Shown one piece after another: positions 43,950 to 54,588 of a stretch of DNA of 64,000 nucleotides. A model generated the notes under the pieces. That model did not search any database and was not told the origin of the DNA. It saw nothing but the letters and a program-made list of their open reading frames with translations. The number at the start of each line of letters is the position of its first letter. Position 1 is the stretch's first letter. Source of the DNA: Beroe forskalii (lineage: Eukaryota > Ctenophora > Nuda > Beroida > Beroidae); assembly GCA_011033025.1 (NCBI GenBank), contig WFMF01000103.1:1-64000 (forward strand). Direction: 5' to 3'. Made by a program: the position numbers and the translations under genes.

Positions 43950-45885
43950 TCAGTTCACCAGAACAAAAGAGGTCTTCTCAGGAACGTCCCCCTTGTTGGA
44001 TTCATCCTTGCTCTGATTGGGTTCAGTTGCTTGAGGGACACTGTTCAGGTGGATAATGTGGACTTTCGCAGAGCAGCTGTTTGGGACCTCCTTCACCAAA
44101 GTCTCTATGTCAGTGAAGGTGGAATTTCTATCAAATGGGAAGCCCATAGGTCTCTTGTCAGGGTACAAATCATTGACTTTCCCGCAGTAAGACACGCTCC
44201 CAGGGAGGGCCTCCAAGGGGTTGACAGCGTCTTCAGACCAGTCAGTAGCCAACACGAACAACACAGCCTCCATGCTGCAAGGACTCCCCCGAGGAATGAG
44301 GAGGTTGCGTGGCCAGCCACACCCACACCGGGGTACTTGAGAAGTCCTTCCTTCCAGAATATCCTGCACAGTTACCTCTGGTGGGAGGATTACCGAAGAT
44401 TCCTCGTCAGTCCGCGTTACTTCCACCTCACTTTCCCCCTCTACTGTCTCAACGAACTTATCCAGCTCCACAAACATGTTCCTCCATTGTTCTAAAGGTT
44501 CTAGAGATGAGGGAGCAAGGAACACCCTGAAAACAACCATAGCGGACTTCTTGCTATTGTTGCGGATCTTGAGCTTGTACTTGAATGGTACATGGTTCAG
44601 CACCTCCTTTTTTATCACTGATTTCTGAGGTGCGTATACAGTGTACTCTCTGGTTTCCATGAAGGTGTAAAATGAGTCAGTTTCATATCCTTCTTTAGAT
44701 TGTTCCGTTTCAACGCTCACAGATGCTAAGGTGATGTCACTTACTCTCAGATCCTGCTCAGAATAAGGTTTCAGGTTTACTCGATGAGCCTCGAAAATTG
44801 CATCACAGAATTTGTGCCATCTAAAAAAGGACGGGTCTCTGGGAGCTGTTTCGGTGAAGAGCATTGGTCCTGGATCCACTCCAAACCTTCCATCAGGATC
44901 ATTCATAGCTGCAATCACACAGTGCCCGTTGTTGTGCAAGTTTCCATATAGCATTTTGTTGACGGAACCCATGTTGGCTTCGACAGTGTTACCAAGTTTG
45001 TTCATGGTTATATCCTGCTTAGCACCATCTGGACTCTCGAGATAGCCCCGAGCCACTGAGTAGAAAAGAACTTCCTTGTGCTGGTTCAGCAAATCAGTAA
45101 AGATCAGACAGCCTTCCTTTCTGAAGGATTCAGGGATCTCTAATTGAGAAGGTCTGAAAGACAATCCTGCCATCCTGGGATTGTATCCTTCCTTCAGAGG
45201 CTTTCCCCATGACCAACCAGGCCCGAATGAGCAAACCCGCGCCATGCCAACTGCAAGTCTCTCAAAGTCATATCTGGCTAACATCTGCTCGTGCATGTAA
45301 GCAAAGAGTTCCCCCTGTCTGTCCCTGACTGGTTCAGTGTAGGGGTAGTAGACATGCCAGTTATGGTGGTGCAGTGCGAGGCCGGGGTCTTCCCGCCACC
45401 AAGACAACTTGAACTCCGGGTCCAGATAAGAGTAGCCCTCACCTCCTTCCCACCTCCTGAGCAGTACCTCTCACATCCAGGCTGAGCAGGTGAGTGTCAA
45501 AGTACCTGTGAGGTACGGTCTGGTATGCAGGAGGCAGGTTAAGACCCTTACCCTCAGGGTGTTTCCACAGGGCTATCCGTGCTATGTAATCCACAAGAGA
45601 TGGCTCTACAGTCCTCCTCCACAAGCTCAGAGTCTCTACCAAGTCTTCCAGGGGATGTCTGGATAACATCCGTGCTTTGTCGTGAGCCAGCTTCATCTGC
45701 CTCTCGTCAAACACATTGAAAGTGGATATTTCAGGAGGTGATAGGACCTCGTGATTGGAACCACTCGTAGAGCAACCATTGGTGGAGCTATCTGAGCAAT
45801 CGGTGTTCTCTAAGAATGCCCTGAGGACAAATACGTTAAGCTGGTGGTCCAATTGCCTACTTCCGGGCTTGCACTTGCACGCCAT
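43950..45885 (-). CDS. PPO: Arthropod-type prophenoloxidase (hemocyanin superfamily, type 3 copper), intronless, one apparent frame break
   Basis: It oxidises mono- and o-diphenols to quinones, as in melanin formation and immune defence. The frame starts at the ATG at 45885 (MACKCKPGSRQL, with an in-frame stop upstream), runs to about 45440 and continues one frame over from EGYSYLDPEF to the stop at 43950, about 640 residues. The all-alpha N domain includes LVDYIARIALWKHPEGKG and LPPAYQTVPHRYF. CuA is HHHNWHVYYP plus the histidine of YMHEQMLARYDFERL. CuB is LHNNGH plus the histidine of FFRWHKFCD, so all six copper ligands are present. The C domain has CGCGWPRNLLIPRG (a phenoloxidase hallmark, thioester-like) and DKRPMGFPFDR. 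No signal peptide is seen, as usual for the family. The N-terminus is shorter than usual. The gene lies inside a GPCR intron on the opposite strand. The frame break near 45438 may be a sequence error. Confidence 0.92.
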
Positions 45886-46799
45886 CGCCCAGAACCTCAA
45901 CACTGCATCAATCTATCATTTGAAGACCCGAGTTCGAGGATTATATATGCTTCAATCAGCTGGTAATCAGTTTAAATTAGTGCCAACTGGAAGAAATTTA
46001 GTGCGATTTTATAGGACACAGTTTTCTGGAAACACTTACAGGTGCATGATTAGGCCCCCGCACAGGACAGAGCACACGTGCGTGTTATTACAGTACACAT
46101 GTGTCTCATCGTGCGTGAAAATAAATCGTTAGAAATCCTCTACCGCTGATTGTAATTGTCGCATGCCACTGAAAGCCAAATATACGAAAGTTACACCTTC
46201 GATGAAACCCTACATAATTGCGATTTACAGGTTTTACTACACGTTTGCTTGACGTAAGAAGGTTCCGCACTGCACGCGAGCACACTTATTTCGCTCTAAT
46301 AATAAACTCACTCCATTTACAGAGAACAAATAAACGATTGATAATGATTCGATGATGCGGACCTGCTTTACAGCTGTAGAATTATTTATTAACAACGGAT
46401 CACGTAAAACTCATCGGAGCTCTGATTAAAAATATTCAAAGCCCTATCATAAATGTAAATTTATTTAAAAAATCCCGTTTAATCAGTTTACGAAGTGTGA
46501 AGTCAATGGACAAGTCGCACGATACTGATAACAGAGGCGACAAAGCAGTCAATGGGATTAAAGAGGAGTCTGATCGAATACAGAGTAATAAAGGAAACTT
46601 AGAAACTCAGCTGACTAGACAGGTCAAATTATCAAATATCGTAAACTAGTAGCCCCTAATTATTAAAAACAAATTGGGGTGTAAAACCTAGAAAGAAAGC
46701 AATAAAAGCATTTCAAATAAAAACATTTCAGCCATTTAGCGAACTTACCTTCAGCATTTCAAATAAAACATTTCAGCCCTAAAGCAAACTTACCTTCAG

Positions 46800-46967
46800 C
46801 AGTTAGAGATGCAGGAGCGAGAGGACGTCGTGGCAGAACTCAGAGACCTGACTAAGGACATCAACCCGGACTCCATCTCAGAAACGGTGAAGAAGTGCAC
46901 CAATCCAGGGACCAGTCTCAATGAGTTGACAGCAATAGAGACGAAACAACGGCCTGGAAACGGCAGG
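46800..46967 (+). CDS. Split class A GPCR, ICL3 exon 1
   Basis: Acceptor ttaccttcag before 46800 and donor gttagc after 46967; phase 0 in and out. It encodes QLEMQEREDVVAELRDLTKD and continues to RPGNGR. It joins in frame to the TM5 exon at 43470 across a 3.3-kb intron that contains the PPO gene. It is hydrophilic, with a short predicted helix. Confidence 0.6.
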
Positions 46968-47084
46968 GTTAGCTTTACTTACAGAAATAAATCTACTTTT
47001 TATTGGGACATTTGAAAATCAATCAAAATTTTTAAAAGTCAGCATGACAAAATTATTAGATCAACAATTTTAAAATTCCTACAG

Positions 47085-47778
47085 GTTTTGAGAAAACAAA
47101 AAACAACAATGGAGATGGAAATATTGGGTGGCGATGCCTTCAATGAAGTTATTCGCACTCTGAGAAAATTCAAAGATCAATGCGATGAACCAGACCGAAA
47201 GGCTGCATGCAGAGACTTTAATTTGGCGCAGCAAAGGTTCACTAGAAGTGTCCAGCAGAGAACCGCAAGGAAATCTCAAAGTGTGTGCAATTTACGGAGG
47301 TTCCGCAGCTTTGAATCGTTTGAGGAAGTGACCGAACCTTGCAGTACGATTAGCGAGAAGCCCCACCACCACGCAGCAACGGAGTCCTGCGCAGTGGAGT
47401 TTGGTGCTGAGAAGCACAGGACAGAGGAACTCCAGAGCAAGAGAACTCAGAGTCTCCGCAAGGACTCAAAGAACGTGTCTATCTCAACATCAGGGGCAGA
47501 AATCATGTCGTCACCAAGAAACAGCATTACATCATCAGAAAGACCGGAAGTGGCAGCGTGTGAGCAGGAAGCAACAACGTGTACCAACCACACCCAAACC
47601 AGCAGGAAGCCAGGACGAGGTGATAGTCCAGACCCCACCAGGGCCCCAGGGGGAAGGGAGGCCCCACTTCAGTATCATGAAGAAGGGAGGAAGGCGGGGA
47701 TCTAGGGATACCTTGCTGGGGAGACCCGCTACATCCCTGTCTATCAGAGACAAGCTACGCAAGGCACACTCCGTTAAG
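47085..47778 (+). CDS. Split class A GPCR, large ICL3 exon (one frame break)
   Basis: Acceptor attcctacag before 47085; phase 0. The first frame reads VLRKQKTTMEMEILGG and then a Ser/Arg-rich region with NEVIRTLRKFKDQC and SQSVCNLRRFRSFESF. The last part, with GRPATSLSIRDKLRKAHSVK before the donor gtgagt, is in another frame. The switch must lie near 47610-47640. The region is basic, serine-rich and probably phosphorylated or disordered (inference). Assignment to the GPCR rests on matching phases and order. Confidence 0.55.
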
Positions 47779-47990
47779 GTGAGTAGTACTGGACGGTTTT
47801 AACTTGTCTTTAGACAGGAGTAAAGTACCCCCTTTCAAATTTCAAATATTGAGTGCCCAGTTCTAGATATGCTGGTATATTAAATTGAGAATGGCAAATA
47901 ACATGAATTTTATGACTCGCAACATCCAATATCCAACTTCTTATAATGTATACAGAAGAATTTCCTCATAATCTTACCATGACGTTGCAG

Positions 47991-48149
47991 CTCGCAGTAG
48001 AAGAGAAGGCAGATCTGGCTCCGTCTTGGCCGGATGAGGACATCACACCGGACCAAGGGAGAACTAGGAGGAAACTAACGTTCCAAGCTGTAGCCAGGGC
48101 TGCCATGAGGAGACACGATACTGACCCTGAAAGATTAGAGATGGGTCAG
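47991..48149 (+). CDS. Split class A GPCR, ICL3 exon 3
   Basis: Acceptor gacgttgcag before 47991 and donor gtaagt after 48149; phase 0 in and out. It encodes LAVEEKADLAPSWPDEDITP and then TRRKLTFQAVARAAMRRHDT. Hydrophilic and basic. Confidence 0.58.
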
Positions 48150-48274
48150 GTAAGTTGTAGCTTCTTAGTAGGGGATATTTGACGCTTCAAAATTTTTTTC
48201 CAGTAATTCATAATTCAGTGCATTATTCAAATGCAATTTCTTGAAAATATCAATCTCTAAATATTAAAATTCAG

Positions 48275-48403
48275 GAGGAAGGACATGGGAGGAAAGAAGC
48301 AGTTTTGAGAAGCAAATCCCTCGATCTCAAAGAAAGAAGAAGAGAGGGCAGTGATAGGAAGGCAGTGCTCGTAGGAGACCGCAATGCTCAAAAAAATTCT
48401 GAG
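48275..48403 (+). CDS. Split class A GPCR, ICL3 exon 4
   Basis: Acceptor aaaattcag before 48275 and donor gtaaac after 48403; phase 0 in and out. It encodes EEGHGRKEAVLRSKSLDLKE and on to RNAQKNSE. Confidence 0.55.
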
Positions 48404-48671
48404 GTAAACTCCTCGAATATCCCTCGACTACAGCAATAAAAGTACCTAAAGTTTTTTGTCAAGTTAGTTGTTGAGTGACCCCTTGTTGAAACTTATCAAA
48501 ATTCTGAAAGAAAGTTCTTTCAGAATTTTAATAAGTTCCAATAAGGGGTCGCTCATGTCTCACAGATAGTCCTGCTTAACTAATTTGACAAAAAACTGCC
48601 CGAGAGCTGATTAAAACCAGGGAATTAATCAGATCCTCCTGCTCTCTTGATATAACCCAGGAAAATTCCAG

Positions 48672-48800
48672 GCTTCTTCGGGGGAGCAACTGACACTCAA
48701 CTGGAGGATGTTGATATTGATGATGAGACTCGCTAAACTAGCCAGGCAACCTACTGCCGTCATACAGGAACGACTGGGAACCACCAAGTACCAAATAAAA
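48672..48800 (+). CDS. Split class A GPCR, ICL3 exon 5 before TM6 (frame uncertain)
   Basis: Acceptor aaaattccag before 48672 and donor gtgcgc after 48800. Phase 0 gives ASSGEQLTLNWRM and ends RLAKLARQPTAVIQERLG, TTKYQIK, which runs well into TM6. The first half also reads as an acidic frame (TDTQLEDVDIDDETR) two bases over, so another 1-2 nt break is possible inside this exon. Confidence 0.5.
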
Positions 48801-48973
48801 GTGCGCTCAAAATGTTTTTAGTCGGCGCAGCCGTAAAACTATCAGCTTTTCTACGATGCATAATAATACAAATTGAGCTCTTCATTCGACAAAATATGAA
48901 ATGTCTTTCTCGCTCAAATTTTCATTCGTCATTTTCCCAAAAATTATTAAAAATCTCTTCTCCAGCTGGTGAA

Positions 48974-49050
48974 AGCGGCGGTCATGTCGTGTGTGGCGTT
49001 CTACCTCCTTACCCTGCCCTTCGTCATTGTAACAGTGCTGCCGAGTACTA
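48974..49050 (+). CDS. Split class A GPCR, TM6 exon
   Basis: Acceptor tcttctccag before about 48974 and donor gtaagt after about 49050; phase 0 in and out. It encodes LVKAAVMSCVAFYLLTLPFV and IVTVLPSTI, a single helix with a central proline as in class A TM6, though without the usual CWxP tryptophan. End coordinates are good to a few bases. Confidence 0.7.
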
Positions 49051-49908
49051 TAGTAAGTGGATAATTTTATTATTTTTTCCATTTTTACTTTATAGTAGTA
49101 AGTGGATTCTAGCTCACTATATCATGTTCCGAATAAACTTGAGACCTGTAATTTAAATTCCTCAATTTATTGATAAAGCACTGAACTCATTCGGTAGAGA
49201 GGAAACAGGGGGTTATTTGAGTGGGTATTGCATCAGTACTTAAGTAAATTGTAATAAAAGCTTTAAAAAACAAGCCAGTTAATTTTTAGTTATTCCAGCA
49301 TTTAGTTAAACACCATTCATAAAGAGCACCGAACAGTTATAATCACCTTCCTGTGGTTATAATTCGGGCGTGATAATTATCGATATATCATCGGTTTAGG
49401 AGTATATCACATGAGTTCGAAAAAATGAAAGAAATTTATTTGATAAATCATAAAGGAGCACTAAGGATCCATATTAAGGTGTTCAATCCAGAAGAGGGTC
49501 GCCAGATTCGAGTGGAACGAAATACTGTTGCATGTCTGCAGGATCGAGGTAGAACCTTGATCTTGATATGGGCGGGGTAAAATGCAGAAGTCAGAAAAAT
49601 CAAGACCCGGCTGGACCTAGCCAAGTTCAGGGTCCGGTGATAATTCAATAAACTAAGACATGGATCGTGTGTTATCGCGAATTGTCAAACTCGGCTGATG
49701 CCATGTGTGATAATATTCGATAAGTATGTGCGAAGGCAGATGTTTCTACTGATTGAAGCAGTGATCGACCGAGTCCTCGGCCTCTGTTTTTACCGAGAAT
49801 TAACGTTGTACCGAGGACTCGGCCTCGATCATAAAATTCATTTTTCGGTTCGAGGATCAACCAAGAACCAGCGCTCGGACTCCCTAGTTAACTTGTTCCC
49901 TATTTCAG

Positions 49909-50067
49909 AGCGAGGAGGAGCCACTGCTTCCCATAATAATCCTACCCCTGCTGAACTGCATAGCGGACTTCTTGGTGTACGGGATCATGCACCCGACCAT
50001 CCGCAGTCAGGTGCAAAGCCTCGTCCACAAGCCCCTCTCCTTCTCCAACTCCTGTTCTCTCTGCTAG
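49909..50067 (+). CDS. Split class A GPCR, terminal TM7 exon (copy 1)
   Basis: Acceptor ccctatttcag before 49909; phase 0, stop TAG at 50065-50067 (52 codons). It encodes SEEEPLLPIIILPLLNCIAD, then FLVYGIMHPTIRSQV and a short tail ending CSLC. The NPxxY position reads DFLVY, so the conserved proline is lost. A duplicate lies at 53837-53995. Confidence 0.75.
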   Translation, partial: SEEEPLLPIIILPLLNCIADFLVYGIMHPTIRSQVQSLVHKPLSFSNSCSLC

Positions 50068-50650
50068 GACACATTCACTAGGGACAACTAGATTATTTAC
50101 TTATAGGGACATCTTTACTCTACCTTCTTTTCATTGCTCAGGGCGTGTTATTAAACTCCTTTCCGCACCCCCAGATGCCCATCCGAACGCAGAACACGAC
50201 TTTAAGCGTCCAGAATGGCAAACATAGGGAGAGAACTGAAAAAGTGAAAACTTTATAATGATAAGATGAAAGGGGGTCCCACAAATTTATAATGAGTTAT
50301 TAAGTTTCTGTGTTGAAAAGATGTCATTTTTATGCAAGACAAGGAATACTCTGCACTGTCTTCAAATGAAATAAATGATTTAAACATTACAACAGCACAG
50401 GCAATAGCATATCTGCAGAAATATTTCGTTTCGTTTTCTATATATTTTAGTCCAAACCTGAAGCAAAAAAACCCAAAAATGTCACTATCTCTAAAAGTGA
50501 GATGTTTGTAGCGAAAACGCAGCTTAACTGCCAATTCCATGAGCCGTTGAGACATTCAACTTGTCCGTTAATTCCAAATTACACGACGAAAAGTTTACTT
50601 TTGTTACTTTTTGGGCCTCCCGTCACAACATCATCAGCATTCGATATCTG

Positions 50651-52598
50651 TCAAGCGAGTTTCCTGACAACACATCGCCAGGCCCTCCACATCTTTATCA
50701 GGATTTTTCTATAAATCTCGCTGTAAAACACTGGATTTAAAAGACTATTGAGAGGTATGATAACAAGGCCAAAGAGCTCAAATATCCTGGGGTCAGGCGA
50801 CTTCCTGACAACATATTTCATGAAGATGATAGTTAAGATGAACGTCACCCAGCATGCCAGTTGAGAACCTATCATCAGGGCAACTTTGAGAGCTATTGAG
50901 AACTTTTGAGCTCGGATATTATGATTGTTTCCCTCATTCTTTGACACACCTCTTCGTGATTCCCTATTCTTCATCAGTATCTTAATGTAAGTTCCGGAGA
51001 CCACAATCAAAACAAGAAAGATTACTGAACAGTAGCATATCTTGTAGATTGAATACGATTCCTGTGACTTAAAGATGTTATGCATACAGAGTCCTGTGTT
51101 TCCATAGTAACCAATTTCTTCAATTTCAAAAACTTGCGGATTCGAAGAAACATTTTTGAGATCTTCAATTACTCTGTACACATCTAGTGACTCGTCCAGG
51201 GAGGGCGTTATAAGACCCTCGTGAAGCATGAACAACCGAGATCGGTTGACGGGATTATTCGTGAAAAAGGGATTCAGGTGCAAGTTTTTAAAGAACATTT
51301 CCGTTCTGAAAATGTCCTGTAAAGAAGTTATTGGAATCAATGGTAAGAAGGAGTGAAACCAATTGAGGAGATTTGTAAGTGCTATGACAAAGAGTACATA
51401 CCTTTTTCTGAAGTGAATTGTGACTCTTCTGCATGCTCTGAACCTTGTGATACTCATTAAGGCTATGGTTAGCAAGGACCCATGAGCAGATGAAGAAAAA
51501 TTAACCACTCCAAAGGCTGAGCACACCCAACTTGATCTCCAAGCTTGTTCTACGTAGCAATAATTACCTTTGAGTCGTATGGCAATAGCAGTGAAGACGA
51601 TTGCAAGTAAGTATAGACCCATCAGAAAGTCGTGGACAAAGAGATTCACGAGGAAGAACCTCTCAGTTTGTTTGGTGTTGGTCGTGCATTCCATGAGGCA
51701 ACATTTGCGGATCTGAGAAAGGTTCATCACTATTATCAGCACAGCAAACAGTCCAGTGAGCACCACAACGAACTTGGACTTTATCAGGAAATCCGATGAA
51801 GACAAGCTCCCAAAGGAGCATGTGACACACTCATCTGCCCCATTAGTGCAGTCCTTAACGTGATCACACACCTTGTCCTGGGCAACCCAATCAGTAGTTT
51901 CGTTGGGGTTGCAGTAGAACCTCCCAGGACACCCTATCTCATCTTCCCCAGACTGGCAGTCCACTTTGCCATCACACACTGCAGTGAGGTGGGGAAGTTG
52001 AATGCTTTCCATAGGATCACATTGGAACTGGAAATCTACCATATACCATCCTGGAACCACAGAGTCACAGTACCTTGTCCAACCTTCAAAACCACGCAGT
52101 TTCGAGCATTGCGTCTTGCAATAGTAAATAATGTAGTCCGAATAAAAAGATAGGAAAGTTTTGTCAAATCCGCTACTTATCAAGTCCTCCAAACACTCGT
52201 ACAGAATGTTTGTTGACCGAGTGTTAATGTCATAATAACTGCAGTTATACCTGTCGTCAAATTCCCAAGCTCCAGTCGAAACATTGTTCAGCTGACGGTG
52301 GCAATAATCGACTTTTGTCAGACATATTTTAGTGTTCTGCTGTTCGAGGGAATGGTTTGTGTAGATGAATGTGTCGGGGCAGTAGCACTCATCAGAGCCG
52401 TCCAAACAGTCCTGAATGCCGTTACAGAGCCTGTTGAAGGTAATGCACCCAGAACCATCCACACAGTAAAACACAGTGCTGTCAGTTTGTATATGATCAC
52501 TCGGTAAAAGGAGCTTGCTCATTATAGCTGAAGACGCGGTTTTCCAGGGCATTACATCCCACGAAAGAGATGGGAATGATCAGGAAATATTCCAACAT
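50651..52598 (-). pseudogene. LDLa-domain class A GPCR, copy 1, with damaged N-terminus
   Basis: The 633-codon frame (52552-50651) carries an LDLa module (CVDGSGCITFNRLC then CLDGSDECYC), two more cysteine-rich LDLa-like modules (VCDGKVDCQSGEDEIGC and KVCDHVKDCTNGADEC) and a complete 7TM region with LVNLFVHDFLMGLYLL in TM2, AWRSSWVC before TM3 and LNSLLNPVFYSEIY in TM7. Compared with copy 2 it lacks about 89 codons between DHIQ and DSTVFYC. A 2-nt deletion near 52522 puts the signal peptide (ATG at 52598) out of frame. The alternative in-frame start at 52552 (MPWKTASSA) gives no obvious signal peptide. It is either a recent pseudogene or an N-terminally altered receptor. The 7TM region resembles the relaxin/GRL101-like group but has no leucine-rich repeats. 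Confidence 0.85.
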
Positions 52599-53099
52599 GA
52601 TTTCTTGAAGAATGTTAATTCGTCAATAAGATTATTTTGCTGTTTTATCAGGGCAAGAAAAAGCAAGCGAAGGGAGAAAGAGATTAGTGAGCAATGATGG
52701 ATTGTGAAGGGTTAAATTTACCATTTTATCAACAATGACTAAATGAATATTTTACCATTTAACGTTACGTAGATGGATTGCTTTGTTTCAGTAATTTGCT
52801 CTTCATTGTATTGAATTAAAATTTCACTTATGTAGAGACCCATCAAATAGAATCTACTGCATTTGATTGTTCCTGAAATTCATTTCTATTGTAGGCAGCA
52901 ATGGATTGTAAATGACGAATATTACCATTTAACGTAGATGAATTGCTTTGACGAATATTTTCTCTGAATTAAATATCCTTAAATACTGGCGCATCAAAAT
53001 AAAATCTATCGCATTTGATTGTTCCTGAAATTCATTTCTATTGCTCAGTACAAGAGCCCACAAAGAGGGCTTTTCACTTAGAATGATTGACCCATCAAA

Positions 53100-53262
53100 A
53101 AAATAGTCGTATCGCATTTGATTGTCATCTAAACTTTCAATTGCATTCGACGCTACTGAACTCAAGAAAGCTTTCGACGCTACCGAACTCAAGAAAAACA
53201 TTCGACGCTTCTGAACTCAAGAAAGCATTCGACGCTACCGAACTCAATATATCTGATTCAGT
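53100..53262. repeat. GACGCTACCGAACTCAAGAAA short tandem repeat, unit 1
   Basis: Four or so units of a 22-25 bp sequence (ttcgacgctaccgaactcaa). They lie upstream (5') of LDLa-GPCR copy 1, whose gene reads away from it. No coding role is seen. Confidence 0.7.
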
Positions 53263-53836
53263 TAGAATTCCTTCACGCCTTCGTCCTTCAACTCTCCAAT
53301 ATGAATAATCAGCAATTTAGACACTGTTCTCAAATTTTGAAGCATCGTGCCCGCCTGCCCTCGACAAGTTTACCATAATTTCGGTGTGCACAGTTAGTTC
53401 ATAACGTGCTACCAACTGGTGTTTAATAGAAATCAGAGCAAGTAACGATGATGGGGCCGAAGGTCGAATATATTTTCATTTTACTGCAATCATTAGGCAT
53501 TAATCGTGATCATAGCTGCCAAATTTTGAAAAAACCATCGAAGGGCAAGATTTTTGACGAAAAAAAGGGCAAAAAGAAGGGCAATAGGTACCTTTTTGCG
53601 GAGCAAAATTGGCCATTTTAGCAAGCAAACCACCATAATCCATATAAACCCATGCTACGATAGTCTAATAGGTACCTTTCTGAACACCAGTTACTCCAAC
53701 CAATTATGGGTACCTTTAATTGGTTGAATTAACGTTGTGCCGAGGACTCGGCCTCGATCATAAAATCCATTTTTCGGTTCGAGGATCAACCAAGAACGAG
53801 CCTCGGCCTCCCTTATTAACCAGTTCCCTATTTCAG

Positions 53837-53995
53837 AGCGAGGAGGAGCCACTGCTTCCCATCATAATCCTACCCCTGCTGAACTGCATAGCGGACTTCC
53901 TGGTGTACGGGATCATGCACCCAACTATCCGCAGTCAGGTGCAAAGCCTCGTCCACAAGCCCCTCTCATTCTCCAACTCCTGCTCTCTTTGCTAG
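53837..53995 (+). CDS. Duplicate TM7 exon of the split GPCR (copy 2)
   Basis: It has the same acceptor (ccctatttcag), the same length of 159 nt and the same stop. The differences are almost all synonymous and the protein is essentially identical to 49909-50067. It lies in the second unit of a tandem duplication and could be an alternative terminal exon or a passive by-product. Confidence 0.65.
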   Translation, partial: SEEEPLLPIIILPLLNCIADFLVYGIMHPTIRSQVQSLVHKPLSFSNSCSLC

Positions 53996-54588
53996 GATAC
54001 ATTCACTAGGGACAACTAGATTATTTACTAGGGACATCTTTACTCTACCTTCTTTTCACAGGGCGTGTTATAAACCCCTAATCGCACCCCAAGATGCCCA
54101 TCCGAACGCAGAACACGACTTTTAGCGTCAAGAATGGCAAACATAGGGAGAGAACTGAATAACTTTATAATGATAAGATGAAAGGGGACCCACAAATTTA
54201 TAATGAGTTATTAAGTTTCTGTGTTAAAAAGATGTCTTTTTCATGTAAGACAAGGATACTCTGCACTGTCTTCAAATGAATCAAATGATTTGAACATTAC
54301 AACAGCAAAAGCAATAGCATATCTGCAGATATATTTCGTTTCGTTTTCTATATTTTAGTCCAAAACTGAAGCAAAAGTTGAAAGTATAGTCTAGCAATGT
54401 GCAGCAAAACCCAAAAATGTCACTATCCCTAAAAGTGAGATCTTTGTAGCGAAAACGCAGCTTAAGTGCCAATTCCATGAGCCATTGAGACATTCAACCT
54501 GTCCGTTAATTCCAAATTACATGACAAGAAGTTAACTTTTGTTACTTTTTGGGTCTCCCGTCACAACATCATCAGCATTCGATATCTG

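Larger units (their letters stand above)
49790..53716. repeat. Unit 1 of a ~4-kb tandem duplication (TM7 exon + LDLa-GPCR)
   Basis: It starts near gaattaacgttgtaccgagg and runs through the TM7 exon, the LDLa-GPCR, the gacgctaccgaactcaagaa repeats (53145-53250) and a ggtacctttctgaacacc tract. Unit 2 starts at 53717 with gaattaacgttgtgccgagg. Confidence 0.85.

Noticed and set aside
44031..45485. Plus-strand frames of 64-154 codons
   Set aside because: They are shadows of the prophenoloxidase gene on the other strand.
51860..52507. Plus-strand frames over the LDLa region, repeated at 55795-56451
   Set aside because: Shadows of the LDLa-GPCR reading frames; the same shadows recur in both copies.
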